Shown here: piece after piece, positions 28,401 through 42,359 of the stretch
How positions within the stretch are numbered: position 1 is the stretch's first letter
How the letters are laid out: the number at the start of each line of letters is the position of its first letter
Assembly (NCBI GenBank): GCA_030063045.1
Contig: JAQSEB010000181.1
Coordinates: forward strand, 868,001 to 932,000
From: Pratylenchus scribneri
Lineage: Eukaryota > Nematoda > Chromadorea > Rhabditida > Pratylenchidae
Direction of reading: 5' to 3'
Length of the DNA stretch: 64,000 nt
Translations under genes and position numbers: made by a program
Notes under the pieces: model-generated
Seen by the model: the letters and a program-made list of their open reading frames with translations, nothing else
Database searches by the model: none
What the model was told of the DNA's origin: nothing

Positions 28401-31400
28401 GACTTTTTCTATTGCTCTGGAAAAGGTCAACCGGTTTTATACCATTGACTTTTTCCATTGCTCTGGAAAAGGTCAACCGGTTTTATACCATTGACTTTTT
28501 CCATTGCTCTGGAAAAGGTCAACCGGTTTTATACCATTGACTTTTTCTATTGCTCTGGAAAAGGTCAACCGGTTTTATACCATTGACTTTTTCCATTGCT
28601 GCGGAAAAGGTCAACCGGTTTTATACCATTGACTTTTTCCATTGCTCTGGAAAAGGTCAACCGGTTTTATACCATTGACTTTTTCTATTGCTCTGGAAAA
28701 GGTCAACCGGTTTTATACCATTGACTTTTTCCATTGCTCTGGAAAAGGTCAACCGGTTTTATACCATTGACTTTTTCCATTGCTCTGGAAAAGGTCAACC
28801 GGTTTTATACCATTGACTTTTTCCATTGCTCTGGAAAAGGTCAACCGGTTTTATACCATTGACTTTTTCCATTGCTCTGGAAAAGGTCAACCGGTTTTAT
28901 ACCATTGACTTTTTCCATTGCTGCGGAAAAGGTCAACCGGTTTTATACCATTGACTTTTTCCATTGCTACGGAAAAGGTCAACCGGTTTTATACCATTGA
29001 CTTTTTCCATTGCTCTGGAAAAGGTCAACCGGTTTTATACCATTGACTTTTTCCATTGCTGCGGAAAAGGTCAACCGGTTTTATACCATTGACTTTTTCC
29101 ATTGCTCTGGAAAAGGTCAACCGGTTTTATACCATTGACTTTTTCTATTGCTCTGGAAAAGGTCAACCGGTTTTATACCATTGACTTTTTCCATTGCTCT
29201 GGAAAAGGTCAACCGGTTTTATACCATTGACTTTTTCCATTGCTCTGGAAAAGGTCAACCGGTTTTATACCATTGACTTTTTCTATTGCTCTGGAAAAGG
29301 TCAACCGGTTTTATACCATTGACTTTTTCCATTGCTGCGGAAAAGGTCAACCGGTTTTATACCATTGACTTTTTCCATTGCTGCGGAAAAGGTCAACCGG
29401 TTTTATACCATTGACTTTTTCTATTGCTCTGGAAAAGGTCAACCGGTTTTATACCATTGACTTTTTCCATTGCTCTGGAAAAGGTCAACCGGTTTTATAC
29501 CATTGACTTTTTCCATTGCTCTGGAAAAGGTCAACCGGTTTTATACCATTGACTTTTTCCATTGCTCTGGAAAAGGTCAACCGGTTTTATACCATTGACT
29601 TTTTCCATTGCTCTGGAAAAGGTCAACCGGTTTTATACCATTGACTTTTTCCATTGCTCTGGAAAAGGTCAACCGGTTTTATACCATTGACTTTTTCCAT
29701 TGCTCTGGAAAAGGTCAACCGGTTTTATACCATTGACTTTTTCCATTGCTCTGGAAAAGGTCAACCGGTTTTATACCATTGACTTTTTCTATTGCTCTGG
29801 AAAAGGTCAACCGGTTTTATACCATTGACTTTTTCCATTGCTCTGGAAAAGGTCAACCGGTTTTATACCATTGACTTTTTCCATTGCTCTGGAAAAGGTC
29901 AACCGGTTTTATACCATTGACTTTTTCCATTGCTCTGGAAAAGGTCAACCGGTTTTATACCATTGACTTTTTCCATTGCTCTGGAAAAGGTCAACCGGTT
30001 TTATACCATTGACTTTTTCCATTGCTCTGGAAAAGGTCAACCGGTTTTATACCATTGACTTTTTCCATTGCTCTGGAAAAGGTCAACCGGTTTTATACCA
30101 TTGACTTTTTCCATTGCTCTGGAAAAGGTCAACCGGTTTTATACCATTGACTTTTTCTATTGCTCTGGAAAAGGTCAACCGGTTTTATACCATTGACTTT
30201 TTCCATTGCTCTGGAAAAGGTCAACCGGTTTTATACCATTGACTTTTTCCATTGCTCTGGAAAAGGTCAACCGGTTTTATACCATTGACTTTTTCCATTG
30301 CTCTGGAAAAGGTCAACCGGTTTTATACCATTGACTTTTTCTATTGCTCTGGAAAAGGTCAACCGGTTTTATACCATTGACTTTTTCCATTGCTCTGGAA
30401 AAGGTCAACCGGTTTTATACCATTGACTTTTTCTATTGCTCTGGAAAAGGTCAACCGGTTTTATACCATTGACTTTTTCCATTGCTCTGGAAAAGGTCAA
30501 CCGGTTTTATACCATTGACTTTTTCCATTGCTGCGGAAAAGGTCAACCGGTTTTATACCATTGACTTTTTCCATTGCTGCGGAAAAGGTCAACCGGTTTT
30601 ATACCATTGACTTTTTCCATTGCTGCGGAAAAGGTCAACCGGTTTTATACCATTGACTTTTTCCATTGCTGCGGAAAAGGTCAACCGGTTTTATACCATT
30701 GACTTTTTCCATTGCTGCGGAAAAGGTCAACCGGTTTTATACCATTGACTTTTTCCATTGCTGCGGAAAAGGTCAACCGGTTTTATACCATTGACTTTTT
30801 CTATTGCTCTGGAAAAGGTCAACCGGTTTTATACCATTGACTTTTTCCATTGCTGCGGAAAAGGTCAACCGGTTTTATACCATTGACTTTTTCCATTGCT
30901 GCGGAAAAGGTCAACCGGTTTTATACCATTGACTTTTTCTATTGCTCTGGAAAAGGTCAACCGGTTTTATACCATTGACTTTTTCCATTGCTGCGGAAAA
31001 GGTCAACCGGTTTTATACCATTGACTTTTTCCATTGCTGCGGAAAAGGTCAACCGGTTTTATACCATTGACTTTTTCTATTGCTCTGGAAAAGGTCAACC
31101 GGTTTTATACCATTGACTTTTTCTATTGCTCTGGAAAAGGTCAACCGGTTTTATACCATTGACTTTTTCTATTGCTCTGGAAAAGGTCAACCGGTTTTAT
31201 ACCATTGACTTTTTCCATTGCTGCGGAAAAGGTCAACCGGTTTTATACCATTGACTTTTTCCATTGCTGCGGAAAAGGTCAACCGGTTTTATACCATTGA
31301 CTTTTTCCATTGCTGCGGAAAAGGTCAACCGGTTTTATACCATTGACTTTTTCCATTGCTGCGGAAAAGGTCAACCGGTTTTATACCATTGACTTTTTCC

Positions 31401-34400
31401 ATTGCTGCGGAAAAGGTCAACCGGTTTTATACCATTGACTTTTTCCATTGCTACGGAAAAGGTCAACCGGTTTTATACCATTGACTTTTTCCATTGCTGC
31501 GGAAAAGGTCAACCGGTTTTATACCATTGACTTTTTCCATTGCTGCGGAAAAGGTCAACCGGTTTTATACCATTGACTTTTTCTATTGCTCTGGAAAAGG
31601 TCAACCGGTTTTATACCATTGACTTTTTCTATTGCTCTGGAAAAGGTCAACCGGTTTTATACCATTGACTTTTTCCATTGCTGCGGAAAAGGTCAACCGG
31701 TTTTATACCATTGACTTTTTCCATTGCTGCGGAAAAGGTCAACCGGTTTTATACCATTGACTTTTTCCATTGCTGCGGAAAAGGTCAACCGGTTTTATAC
31801 CATTGACTTTTTCCATTGCTGCGGAAAAGGTCAACCGGTTTTATACCATTGACTTTTTCCATTGCTGCGGAAAAGGTCAACCGGTTTTATACCATTGACT
31901 TTTTCCATTGCTACGGAAAAGGTCAACCGGTTTTATACCATTGACTTTTTCCATTGCTGCGGAAAAGGTCAACCGGTTTTATACCATTGACTTTTTCCAT
32001 TGCTGCGGAAAAGGTCAACCGGTTTTATACCATTGACTTTTTCCATTGCTCTGGAAAAGGTCAACCGGTTTTATACCATTGACTTTTTCCATTGCTCTGG
32101 AAAAGGTCAACCGGTTTTATACCATTGACTTTTTCCATTGCTCTGGAAAAGGTCAACCGGTTTTATACCATTGACTTTTTCCATTGCTCTGGAAAAGGTC
32201 AACCGGTTTTATACCATTGACTTTTTCCATTGCTCTGGAAAAGGTCAACCGGTTTTATACCATTGACTTTTTCCATTGCTGCGGAAAAGGTCAACCGGTT
32301 TTATACCATTGACTTTTTCCATTGCTGCGGAAAAGGTCAACCGGTTTTATACCATTGACTTTTTCCATTGCTGCGGAAAAGGTCAACCGGTTTTATACCA
32401 TTGACTTTTTCCATTGCTGCGGAAAAGGTCAACCGGTTTTATACCATTGACTTTTTCCATTGCTGCGGAAAAGGTCAACCGGTTTTATACCATTGACTTT
32501 TTCCATTGCTGCGGAAAAGGTCAACCGGTTTTATACCATTGACTTTTTCCATTGCTGCGGAAAAGGTCAACCGGTTTTATACCATTGACTTTTTCCATTG
32601 CTGCGGAAAAGGTCAACCGGTTTTATACCATTGACTTTTTCCATTGCTGCGGAAAAGGTCAACCGGTTTTATACCATTGACTTTTTCCATTGCTGCGGAA
32701 AAGGTCAACCGGTTTTATACCATTGACTTTTTCCATTGCTGCGGAAAAGGTCAACCGGTTTTATACCATTGACTTTTTCCATTGCTGCGGAAAAGGTCAA
32801 CCGGTTTTATACCATTGACTTTTTCCATTGCTGCGGAAAAGGTCAACCGGTTTTATACCATTGACTTTTTCTATTGCTACGGAAAAGGTCAACCGGTTTT
32901 ATACCATTGACTTTTTCCATTGCTCTGGAAAAGGTCAACCGGTTTTATACCATTGACTTTTTCCATTGCTCTGGAAAAGGTCAACCGGTTTTATACCATT
33001 GACTTTTTCCATTGCTCTGGAAAAGGTCAACCGGTTTTATACCATTGACTTTTTCCATTGCTGCGGAAAAGGTCAACCGGTTTTATACCATTGACTTTTT
33101 CCATTGCTGCGGAAAAGGTCAACCGGTTTTATACCATTGACTTTTTCCATTGCTGCGGAAAAGGTCAACCGGTTTTATACCATTGACTTTTTCCATTGCT
33201 GCGGAAAAGGTCAACCGGTTTTATACCATTGACTTTTTCCATTGCTGCGGAAAAGGTCAACCGGTTTTATACCATTGACTTTTTCCATTGCTGCGGAAAA
33301 GGTCAACCGGTTTTATACCATTGACTTTTTCCATTGCTGCGGAAAAGGTCAACCGGTTTTATACCATTGACTTTTTCCATTGCTGCGGAAAAGGTCAACC
33401 GGTTTTATACCATTGACTTTTTCCATTGCTGCGGAAAAGGTCAACCGGTTTTATACCATTGACTTTTTCCATTGCTCTGGAAAAGGTCAACCGGTTTTAT
33501 ACCATTGACTTTTTCCATTGCTGCGGAAAAGGTCAACCGGTTTTATACCATTGACTTTTTCCATTGCTGCGGAAAAGGTCAACCGGTTTTATACCATTGA
33601 CTTTTTCCATTGCTGCGGAAAAGGTCAACCGGTTTTATACCATTGACTTTTTCCATTGCTGCGGAAAAGGTCAACCGGTTTTATACCATTGACTTTTTCC
33701 ATTGCTGCGGAAAAGGTCAACCGGTTTTATACCATTGACTTTTTCCATTGCTGCGGAAAAGGTCAACCGGTTTTATACCATTGACTTTTTCCATTGCTCT
33801 GGAAAAGGTCAACCGGTTTTATACCATTGACTTTTTCTATTGCTACGGAAAAGGTCAACCGGTTTTATACCATTGACTTTTTCCATTGCTGCGGAAAAGG
33901 TCAACCGGTTTTATACCATTGACTTTTTCCATTGCTGCGGAAAAGGTCAACCGGTTTTATACCATTGACTTTTTCCATTGCTGCGGAAAAGGTCAACCGG
34001 TTTTATACCATTGACTTTTTCCATTGCTACGGAAAAGGTCAACCGGTTTTATACCATTGACTTTTTCCATTGCTGCGGAAAAGGTCAACCGGTTTTATAC
34101 CATTGACTTTTTCCATTGCTCTGGAAAAGGTCAACCGGTTTTATACCATTGACTTTTTCCATTGCTCTGGAAAAGGTCAACCGGTTTTATACCATTGACT
34201 TTTTCCATTGCTGCGGAAAAGGTCAACCGGTTTTATACCATTGACTTTTTCCATTGCTCTGGAAAAGGTCAACCGGTTTTATACCATTGACTTTTTCCAT
34301 TGCTCTGGAAAAGGTCAACCGGTTTTATACCATTGACTTTTTCCATTGCTCTGGAAAAGGTCAACCGGTTTTATACCATTGACTTTTTCCATTGCTGCGG

Positions 34401-37400
34401 AAAAGGTCAACCGGTTTTATACCATTGACTTTTTCCATTGCTCTGGAAAAGGTCAACCGGTTTTATACCATTGACTTTTTCCATTGCTGCGGAAAAGGTC
34501 AACCGGTTTTATACCATTGACTTTTTCCATTGCTCTGGAAAAGGTCAACCGGTTTTATACCATTGACTTTTTCCATTGCTCTGGAAAAGGTCAACCGGTT
34601 TTATACCATTGACTTTTTCCATTGCTGCGGAAAAGGTCAACCGGTTTTATACCATTGACTTTTTCCATTGCTCTGGAAAAGGTCAACCGGTTTTATACCA
34701 TTGACTTTTTCCATTGCTCTGGAAAAGGTCAACCGGTTTTATACCATTGACTTTTTCCATTGCTCTGGAAAAGGTCAACCGGTTTTATACCATTGACTTT
34801 TTCCATTGCTCTGGAAAAGGTCAACCGGTTTTATACCATTGACTTTTTCCATTGCTCTGGAAAAGGTCAACCGGTTTTATACCATTGACTTTTTCCATTG
34901 CTGCGGAAAAGGTCAACCGGTTTTATACCATTGACTTTTTCCATTGCTCTGGAAAAGGTCAACCGGTTTTATACCATTGACTTTTTCCATTGCTGCGGAA
35001 AAGGTCAACCGGTTTTATACCATTGACTTTTTCCATTGCTCTGGAAAAGGTCAACCGGTTTTATACCATTGACTTTTTCCATTGCTCTGGAAAAGGTCAA
35101 CCGGTTTTATACCATTGACTTTTTCCATTGCTCTGGAAAAGGTCAACCGGTTTTATACCATTGACTTTTTCCATTGCTCTGGAAAAGGTCAACCGGTTTT
35201 ATACCATTGACTTTTTCCATTGCTCTGGAAAAGGTCAACCGGTTTTATACCATTGACTTTTTCCATTGCTCTGGAAAAGGTCAACCGGTTTTATACCATT
35301 GACTTTTTCCATTGCTGCGGAAAAGGTCAACCGGTTTTATACCATTGACTTTTTCCATTGCTCTGGAAAAGGTCAACCGGTTTTATACCATTGACTTTTT
35401 CCATTGCTGCGGAAAAGGTCAACCGGTTTTATACCATTGACTTTTTCCATTGCTCTGGAAAAGGTCAACCGGTTTTATACCATTGACTTTTTCCATTGCT
35501 CTGGAAAAGGTCAACCGGTTTTATACCATTGACTTTTTCCATTGCTGCGGAAAAGGTCAACCGGTTTTATACCATTGACTTTTTCCATTGCTCTGGAAAA
35601 GGTCAACCGGTTTTATACCATTGACTTTTTCCATTGCTCTGGAAAAGGTCAACCGGTTTTATACCATTGACTTTTTCCATTGCTGCGGAAAAGGTCAACC
35701 GGTTTTATACCATTGACTTTTTCCATTGCTCTGGAAAAGGTCAACCGGTTTTATACCATTGACTTTTTCCATTGCTGCGGAAAAGGTCAACCGGTTTTAT
35801 ACCATTGACTTTTTCCATTGCTGCGGAAAAGGTCAACCGGTTTTATACCATTGACTTTTTCCATTGCTCTGGAAAAGGTCAACCGGTTTTATACCATTGA
35901 CTTTTTCCATTGCTCTGGAAAAGGTCAACCGGTTTTATACCATTGACTTTTTCCATTGCTCTGGAAAAGGTCAACCGGTTTTATACCATTGACTTTTTCC
36001 ATTGCTGCGGAAAAGGTCAACCGGTTTTATACCATTGACTTTTTCCATTGCTCTGGAAAAGGTCAACCGGTTTTATACCATTGACTTTTTCCATTGCTGC
36101 GGAAAAGGTCAACCGGTTTTATACCATTGACTTTTTCCATTGCTCTGGAAAAGGTCAACCGGTTTTATACCATTGACTTTTTCCATTGCTCTGGAAAAGG
36201 TCAACCGGTTTTATACCATTGACTTTTTCCATTGCTGCGGAAAAGGTCAACCGGTTTTATACCATTGACTTTTTCCATTGCTCTGGAAAAGGTCAACCGG
36301 TTTTATACCATTGACTTTTTCCATTGCTCTGGAAAAGGTCAACCGGTTTTATACCATTGACTTTTTCCATTGCTCTGGAAAAGGTCAACCGGTTTTATAC
36401 CATTGACTTTTTCCATTGCTCTGGAAAAGGTCAACCGGTTTTATACCATTGACTTTTTCCATTGCTCTGGAAAAGGTCAACCGGTTTTATACCATTGACT
36501 TTTTCCATTGCTCTGGAAAAGGTCAACCGGTTTTATACCATTGACTTTTTCCATTGCTGCGGAAAAGGTCAACCGGTTTTATACCATTGACTTTTTCCAT
36601 TGCTCTGGAAAAGGTCAACCGGTTTTATACCATTGACTTTTTCCATTGCTGCGGAAAAGGTCAACCGGTTTTATACCATTGACTTTTTCCATTGCTCTGG
36701 AAAAGGTCAACCGGTTTTATACCATTGACTTTTTCCATTGCTCTGGAAAAGGTCAACCGGTTTTATACCATTGACTTTTTCCATTGCTGCGGAAAAGGTC
36801 AACCGGTTTTATACCATTGACTTTTTCCATTGCTCTGGAAAAGGTCAACCGGTTTTATACCATTGACTTTTTCCATTGCTCTGGAAAAGGTCAACCGGTT
36901 TTATACCATTGACTTTTTCCATTGCTCTGGAAAAGGTCAACCGGTTTTATACCATTGACTTTTTCCATTGCTCTGGAAAAGGTCAACCGGTTTTATACCA
37001 TTGACTTTTTCCATTGCTCTGGAAAAGGTCAACCGGTTTTATACCATTGACTTTTTCCATTGCTGCGGAAAAGGTCAACCGGTTTTATACCATTGACTTT
37101 TTCCATTGCTCTGGAAAAGGTCAACCGGTTTTATACCATTGACTTTTTCCATTGCTCTGGAAAAGGTCAACCGGTTTTATACCATTGACTTTTTCCATTG
37201 CTGCGGAAAAGGTCAACCGGTTTTATACCATTGACTTTTTCCATTGCTACGGAAAAGGTCAACCGGTTTTATACCATTGACTTTTTCCATTGCTGCGGAA
37301 AAGGTCAACCGGTTTTATACCATTGACTTTTTCCATTGCTACGGAAAAGGTCAACCGGTTTTATACCATTGACTTTTTCCATTGCTGCGGAAAAGGTCAA

Positions 37401-38857
37401 CCGGTTTTATACCATTGACTTTTTCCATTGCTGCGGAAAAGGTCAACCGGTTTTATACCATTGACTTTTTCCATTGCTCTGGAAAAGGTCAACCGGTTTT
37501 ATACCATTGACTTTTTCCATTGCTCTGGAAAAGGTCAACCGGTTTTATACCATTGACTTTTTCCATTGCTGCGGAAAAGGTCAACCGGTTTTATACCATT
37601 GACTTTTTCCATTGCTCTGGAAAAGGTCAACCGGTTTTATACCATTGACTTTTTCCATTGCTCTGGAAAAGGTCAACCGGTTTTATACCATTGACTTTTT
37701 CCATTGCTCTGGAAAAGGTCAACCGGTTTTATACCATTGACTTTTTCCATTGCTCTGGAAAAGGTCAACCGGTTTTATACCATTGACTTTTTCCATTGCT
37801 GCGGAAAAGGTCAACCGGTTTTATACCATTGACTTTTTCCATTGCTGCGGAAAAGGTCAACCGGTTTTATACCATTGACTTTTTCCATTGCTGCGGAAAA
37901 GGTCAACCGGTTTTATACCATTGACTTTTTCCATTGCTGCGGAAAAGGTCAACCGGTTTTATACCATTGACTTTTTCCATTGCTACGGAAAAGGTCAACC
38001 GGTTTTATACCATTGACTTTTTCCATTGCTGCGGAAAAGGTCAACCGGTTTTATACCATTGACTTTTTCCATTGCTGCGGAAAAGGTCAACCGGTTTTAT
38101 ACCATTGACTTTTTCCATTGCTCTGGAAAAGGTCAACCGGTTTTATACCATTGACTTTTTCTATTGCTCTGGAAAAGGTCAACCGGTTTTATACCATTGA
38201 CTTTTTCCATTGCTCTGGAAAAGGTCAACCGGTTTTATACCATTGACTTTTTCCATTGCTCTGGAAAAGGTCAACCGGTTTTATACCATTGACTTTTTCC
38301 ATTGCTCTGGAAAAGGTCAACCGGTTTTATACCATTGACTTTTTCCATTGCTCTGGAAAAGGTCAACCGGTTTTATACCATTGACTTTTTCCATTGCTCT
38401 GGAAAAGGTCAACCGGTTTTATACCATTGACTTTTTCCATTGCTGCGGAAAAGGTCAACCGGTTTTATACCATTGACTTTTTCCATTGCTACGGAAAAGG
38501 TCAACCGGTTTTATACCATTGACTTTTTCCATTGCTGCGGAAAAGGTCAACCGGTTTTATACCATTGACTTTTTCCATTGCTACGGAAAAGGTCAACCGG
38601 TTTTATACCATTGACTTTTTCCATTGCTGCGGAAAAGGTCAACCGGTTTTATACCATTGACTTTTTCCATTGCTGCGGAAAAGGTCAACCGGTTTTATAC
38701 CATTGACTTTTTCCATTGCTGCGGAAAAGGTCAACCGGTTTTATACCATTGACTTTTTCCATTGCTCTGGAAAAGGTCAACCGGTTTTATACCATTGACT
38801 TTTTCTATTGCTACGGAAAAGGTCAACCGGTTTTATACCATTGACTTTTTCCATTGC
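25455..38857. repeat. 46-bp satellite array, 291 full units in perfect register
   Basis: The unit starts TTGACTTTTTCCATTGCT, then two variable bases, then GGAAAAGGTCAACCGGTTTT and ATACCA. Units start at 25455, 25501 and so on; 290 steps of exactly 46 bp from 25501 reach the last, partial unit at 38841, so there is no net length change and I saw no indel. Within each unit TTGACTTTTTCC and GGAAAAGGTCAA form a 12-bp stem (one G-T pair) around an 8-base loop. AACCGGTT is a second small palindrome. Variation is confined almost wholly to position 12 (C or T) and positions 19-20 (CT, GC or AC). The first unit is the most divergent. No frame stays open through the array. Function unknown. Confidence 0.97.
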
Positions 38858-38924
38858 ATCGGTTAAGTTCATCGGAACGATATCTTCAAATGAACTTTTC
38901 CATTGCATCGGTTAAGTTCATCGG
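38856..38924. repeat. Right border of the 46-bp array with two copies of the flanking repeat
   Basis: GCATCGGTTAAGTTCATCGG occurs at 38856-38875 and 38905-38924, the first fused directly to the last partial satellite unit. TTTTCCATTGCATCGG bridges satellite and flank sequence in both copies. Confidence 0.85.
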
Positions 38925-39030
38925 AACAATATATAAACTTAGCTTTTTAAGCTTATAAAAGTTAGATAAATCTACAACTCAATGAAGTTTTTAACTAACA
39001 GAATTAACACTGCATTTGCAATCTAAGATT

Positions 39031-39720
39031 TTAAGGCGGAGACTGTCCACGTCTTAAGGCGGAGACTCCATGTCTTAAGGCGGAGACTGTCCATGTCTTA
39101 AGGCGGAGACTCCATGTCTTAAGGCGGAGACTGTCCATGTCTTAAGGCGGAGACTGTCCATGTCTTAAGGCGGAGACTGTCCATGTCTTAAGGCGGAGAC
39201 TGTCCACGTCTTAAGGCGGAGACTGTCCATGTCTTAAGGCGGAGACTGTCCACGTCTTAAGGCGGAGACTGTCCACGTCTTAAGGCGGAGACTGTCCACG
39301 TCTTAAGGCGGAGACTGTCCACGTCTTAAGGCGGAGACTGTCCATGTCTTAAGGCGGAGACTGTCCATGTCTTAAGGCGGAGACTGTCCATGTCTTAAGG
39401 CGGAGACTGTCCACGTCTTAAGGCGGAGACTGTCCACGTCTTAAGGCGGAGACTGTCCACGTCTTAAGGCGGAGACTGTCCACGTCTTAAGGCGGAGACT
39501 GTCCATGTCTTAAGGCGGAGACTGTCCACGTCTTAAGGCGGAGACTGTCCATGTCTTAAGGCGGAGACTGTCCATGTCTTAAGGCGGAGACTGTCCATGT
39601 CTTAAGGCGGAGACTGTCCATGTCTTAAGGCGGAGACTGTCCATGTCTTAAGGCGGAGACTGTCCACGTCTTAAGGCGGAGACTGTCCATGTCTTAAGGC
39701 GGAGACTGTCCACGTCTTAA
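39031..39720. repeat. 23-bp satellite array, 30 units
   Basis: The unit is TTAAGGCGGAGACTGTCCA, then C or T, then GTC. Twenty-eight units are 23 bp and two are 21 bp (GAGACTCCATG without GT). The only common change is CACGTC versus CATGTC, as expected for C-to-T change in CpG. GTCTTAAGGC repeats give a CTTAAG palindrome at each junction. Confidence 0.95.
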
Positions 39721-39971
39721 ACTTTTTATTTCAACTATTTAAATCTGCTGGCAAGAAGCAAAAATATAGTCGATAAAAAGCCAAGCCAATTAATTGAATA
39801 GAAGAGTGAGGGAATTGATGAATAAAAGTTTTCAGGGAATAATTTTTATCTTCTCTATAATAAATTATGACCATTGGTCAATCCAAGACAGTTGGCCCAA
39901 ATACTCAATTTACTAGCAGCAGAAGGCACAAATATTCATCGTCATTTAATGTATTCCTCCAGAATTTAAAT
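39721..39971. other. Spacer between satellite and GST duplication
   Basis: Unique AT-rich sequence; no gene seen. Confidence 0.4.
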
Positions 39972-40095
39972 TAAATATGCTTTGGAATGTTAAATATTTT
40001 CAATTTGATAAAGTTCAAAATTGGATCAAATAAAGTGATATAATCATTTTCAATAAATTTCCCTCATCAATTTTGTCCATTTTTTTTATCCCTTC

Positions 40096-40410
40096 CTATA
40101 TTGTTTTATTTTCTCCACTGACTGAACATAATTTTTTAATCCATGTGGAATTTATATATTTTCTTTCCCAAAAAATTACACAAACTATGATCCTATGATG
40201 TGAGCCAAAAGGAATTTCCCTTTCCATAATGCAGTGATAAAGACTCGAATTTTTATAGCCCATTTTCATTTCACTGGAAATGTGAATTTGCACAAAATTT
40301 TCACTTATTTCAAAAACATTGACAATTAAAACATGAACATTTTCAAACTCCAACAGTGAACTAATAATAACGCATAAATATTTAAATTTTTCATATTTTT
40401 CCTCATTCAA
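40096..40410 (-). CDS. Conserved unknown frame within the duplicated block
   Basis: A 104-residue frame on the minus strand begins MNEEKYEKFKYL and continues with FENVHVLIVNVFEISENFVQ, GYKNSSLYHCIMEREIPFG and FWERKYINSTW, then a stop. I do not recognise the family; the start could also be an internal exon. In duplication copy 2 (45340-45560 and beyond 46230) the same sequence has small length changes of two and six bases and a hAT element inserted near its start, so only copy 1 is open. Confidence 0.4.
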   Translation of the reverse strand: MNEEKYEKFKYLCVIISSLLEFENVHVLIVNVFEISENFVQIHISSEMKMGYKNSSLYHCIMEREIPFGSHHRIIVCVIFWERKYINSTWIKKLCSVSGENKTI

Positions 40411-40439
40411 TGAAATTCTTGATGAAAGTAAAAAAGGGC

Positions 40440-41023
40440 AATCCTAAAGAATCCGGCCCCCCCCCAATATTTTTTTGCATTTTCTATGGTAAAAAATGAT
40501 GCAGAATTCATATATGACATCCTTTTCCTCATAACTTGCCATCTTGGTAAGATAATGCCGACTTTTTACCAAGAAAAAGCAAAGGGGGGGGGGGACCAAG
40601 GGCGTTTTTGGTTAAAATTTCTACATAACCATTTTATAGCTCAATCAACTCAGCTCGATGAGAGGAATCGAATGGTACCACTTTTATAGGGTAATATGCA
40701 GTTATTGTCAAGTTATGACCAAAAGAAATATTTGTCTTGGTAAGGTATTTAGACCTCTAACTTGCCAATAATTAAATATTACCCTATAAAAGTGGTACCA
40801 TTCGATTCCTCTCATCGAACTGCGTTGGTTGAGCTATATATTGGCCATATAAAAATTTTGACCAAAAATGCCCTTGGTCCCCCTTTACTTTTTTCTTGAT
40901 AAAAGTTGGCATTATCTTACCAAGATGGCAAGATATGACAAAAACGATGTTAGATCTGAGTTCAGCAGCATTTTTTACCCTAGAAAATGCAAAAAAATTT
41001 GGGGGGCCGGATTCTTTAGGATT
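40440..41023. mobile_element. Foldback element, family D, present only in duplication copy 1
   Basis: Ends are AATCCTAAAGAATCCGGCCC and GGGCCGGATTCTTTAGGATT, with mirrored interiors (CTTGCCATCTTGGTAAGATA / TATCTTACCAAGATGGCAAG). Flanks are AAAAAAGGGC on the left and AAAAAAAGCC on the right. The empty site in copy 2 (about 46296-46308) reads GTAAAAAAAGGCCACA, so the flanks are compatible with a target duplication of about 9-10 bp, though the A-run makes its length uncertain. Confidence 0.92.
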
Positions 41024-41159
41024 AAAAAAAGCCACATTTGTCCTATTGATTTTATATTTGGCTACAAAACTTTGTAGTGTGCAATGTGCACTACAAATAA
41101 ACAGCAAAAAACGGAGAGGAGTGTCTCCATGCCAATGTGTATTTAACCGACCAAAAATT

Positions 41160-41362
41160 GCCCTTCCTATATAATACCCATTCTCTCTCAACATTTAACA
41201 ACAATTTCAATCCACCATCAAATTCCACTTTCCCCTTCCTTTCTTTTAAGCTTTTTTCTCATCAAAAATAAAAGACTCGACAATCCAAATTACTAATTTT
41301 TTTTTCAGATTTTTTTTGGGATTTGATTTTGATTGATTTTCTTTAAATTGAACAACAAAAGA
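41160..41362 (+). promoter_or_regulatory. GST copy 1 core promoter and 5' UTR
   Basis: TATATAATA at about 41168-41176 is a good TATA box, followed by CTCTCTCAACATTTAACAAC as a possible initiator region. The same layout is kept in copy 2 (about 46446). The 5' UTR contains a T-rich tract ending TTTTTTTTCAG (about 41308), which may be a trans- or cis-splice acceptor. Confidence 0.5.
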
Positions 41363-42130
<768 letters not shown>

Positions 42131-42359
42131 ATTTGGGGCAGATGAAATTGATGATATTTTGATATTTGAAATTGTTTCCTTTTTAATTTACCAGCAGTAT
42201 TTTTCTTTAAATTAATTTCGTTGCAATTTGAATAAAATTAAAATAGAACATTTATCACATATAAATTAAAAAAAAAAACAAACAATAAAGCAATCATCAG
42301 AAATTCAACAATCTTTGGTAGGAAAAAGATTGGAATGAAAATAACAAATTGGGATTAAT

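Noticed and set aside
25455..38857. CRISPR-like array of direct repeats
   Set aside because: Units abut each other without unique spacers, the host is eukaryotic and there are no cas genes. It is a satellite.
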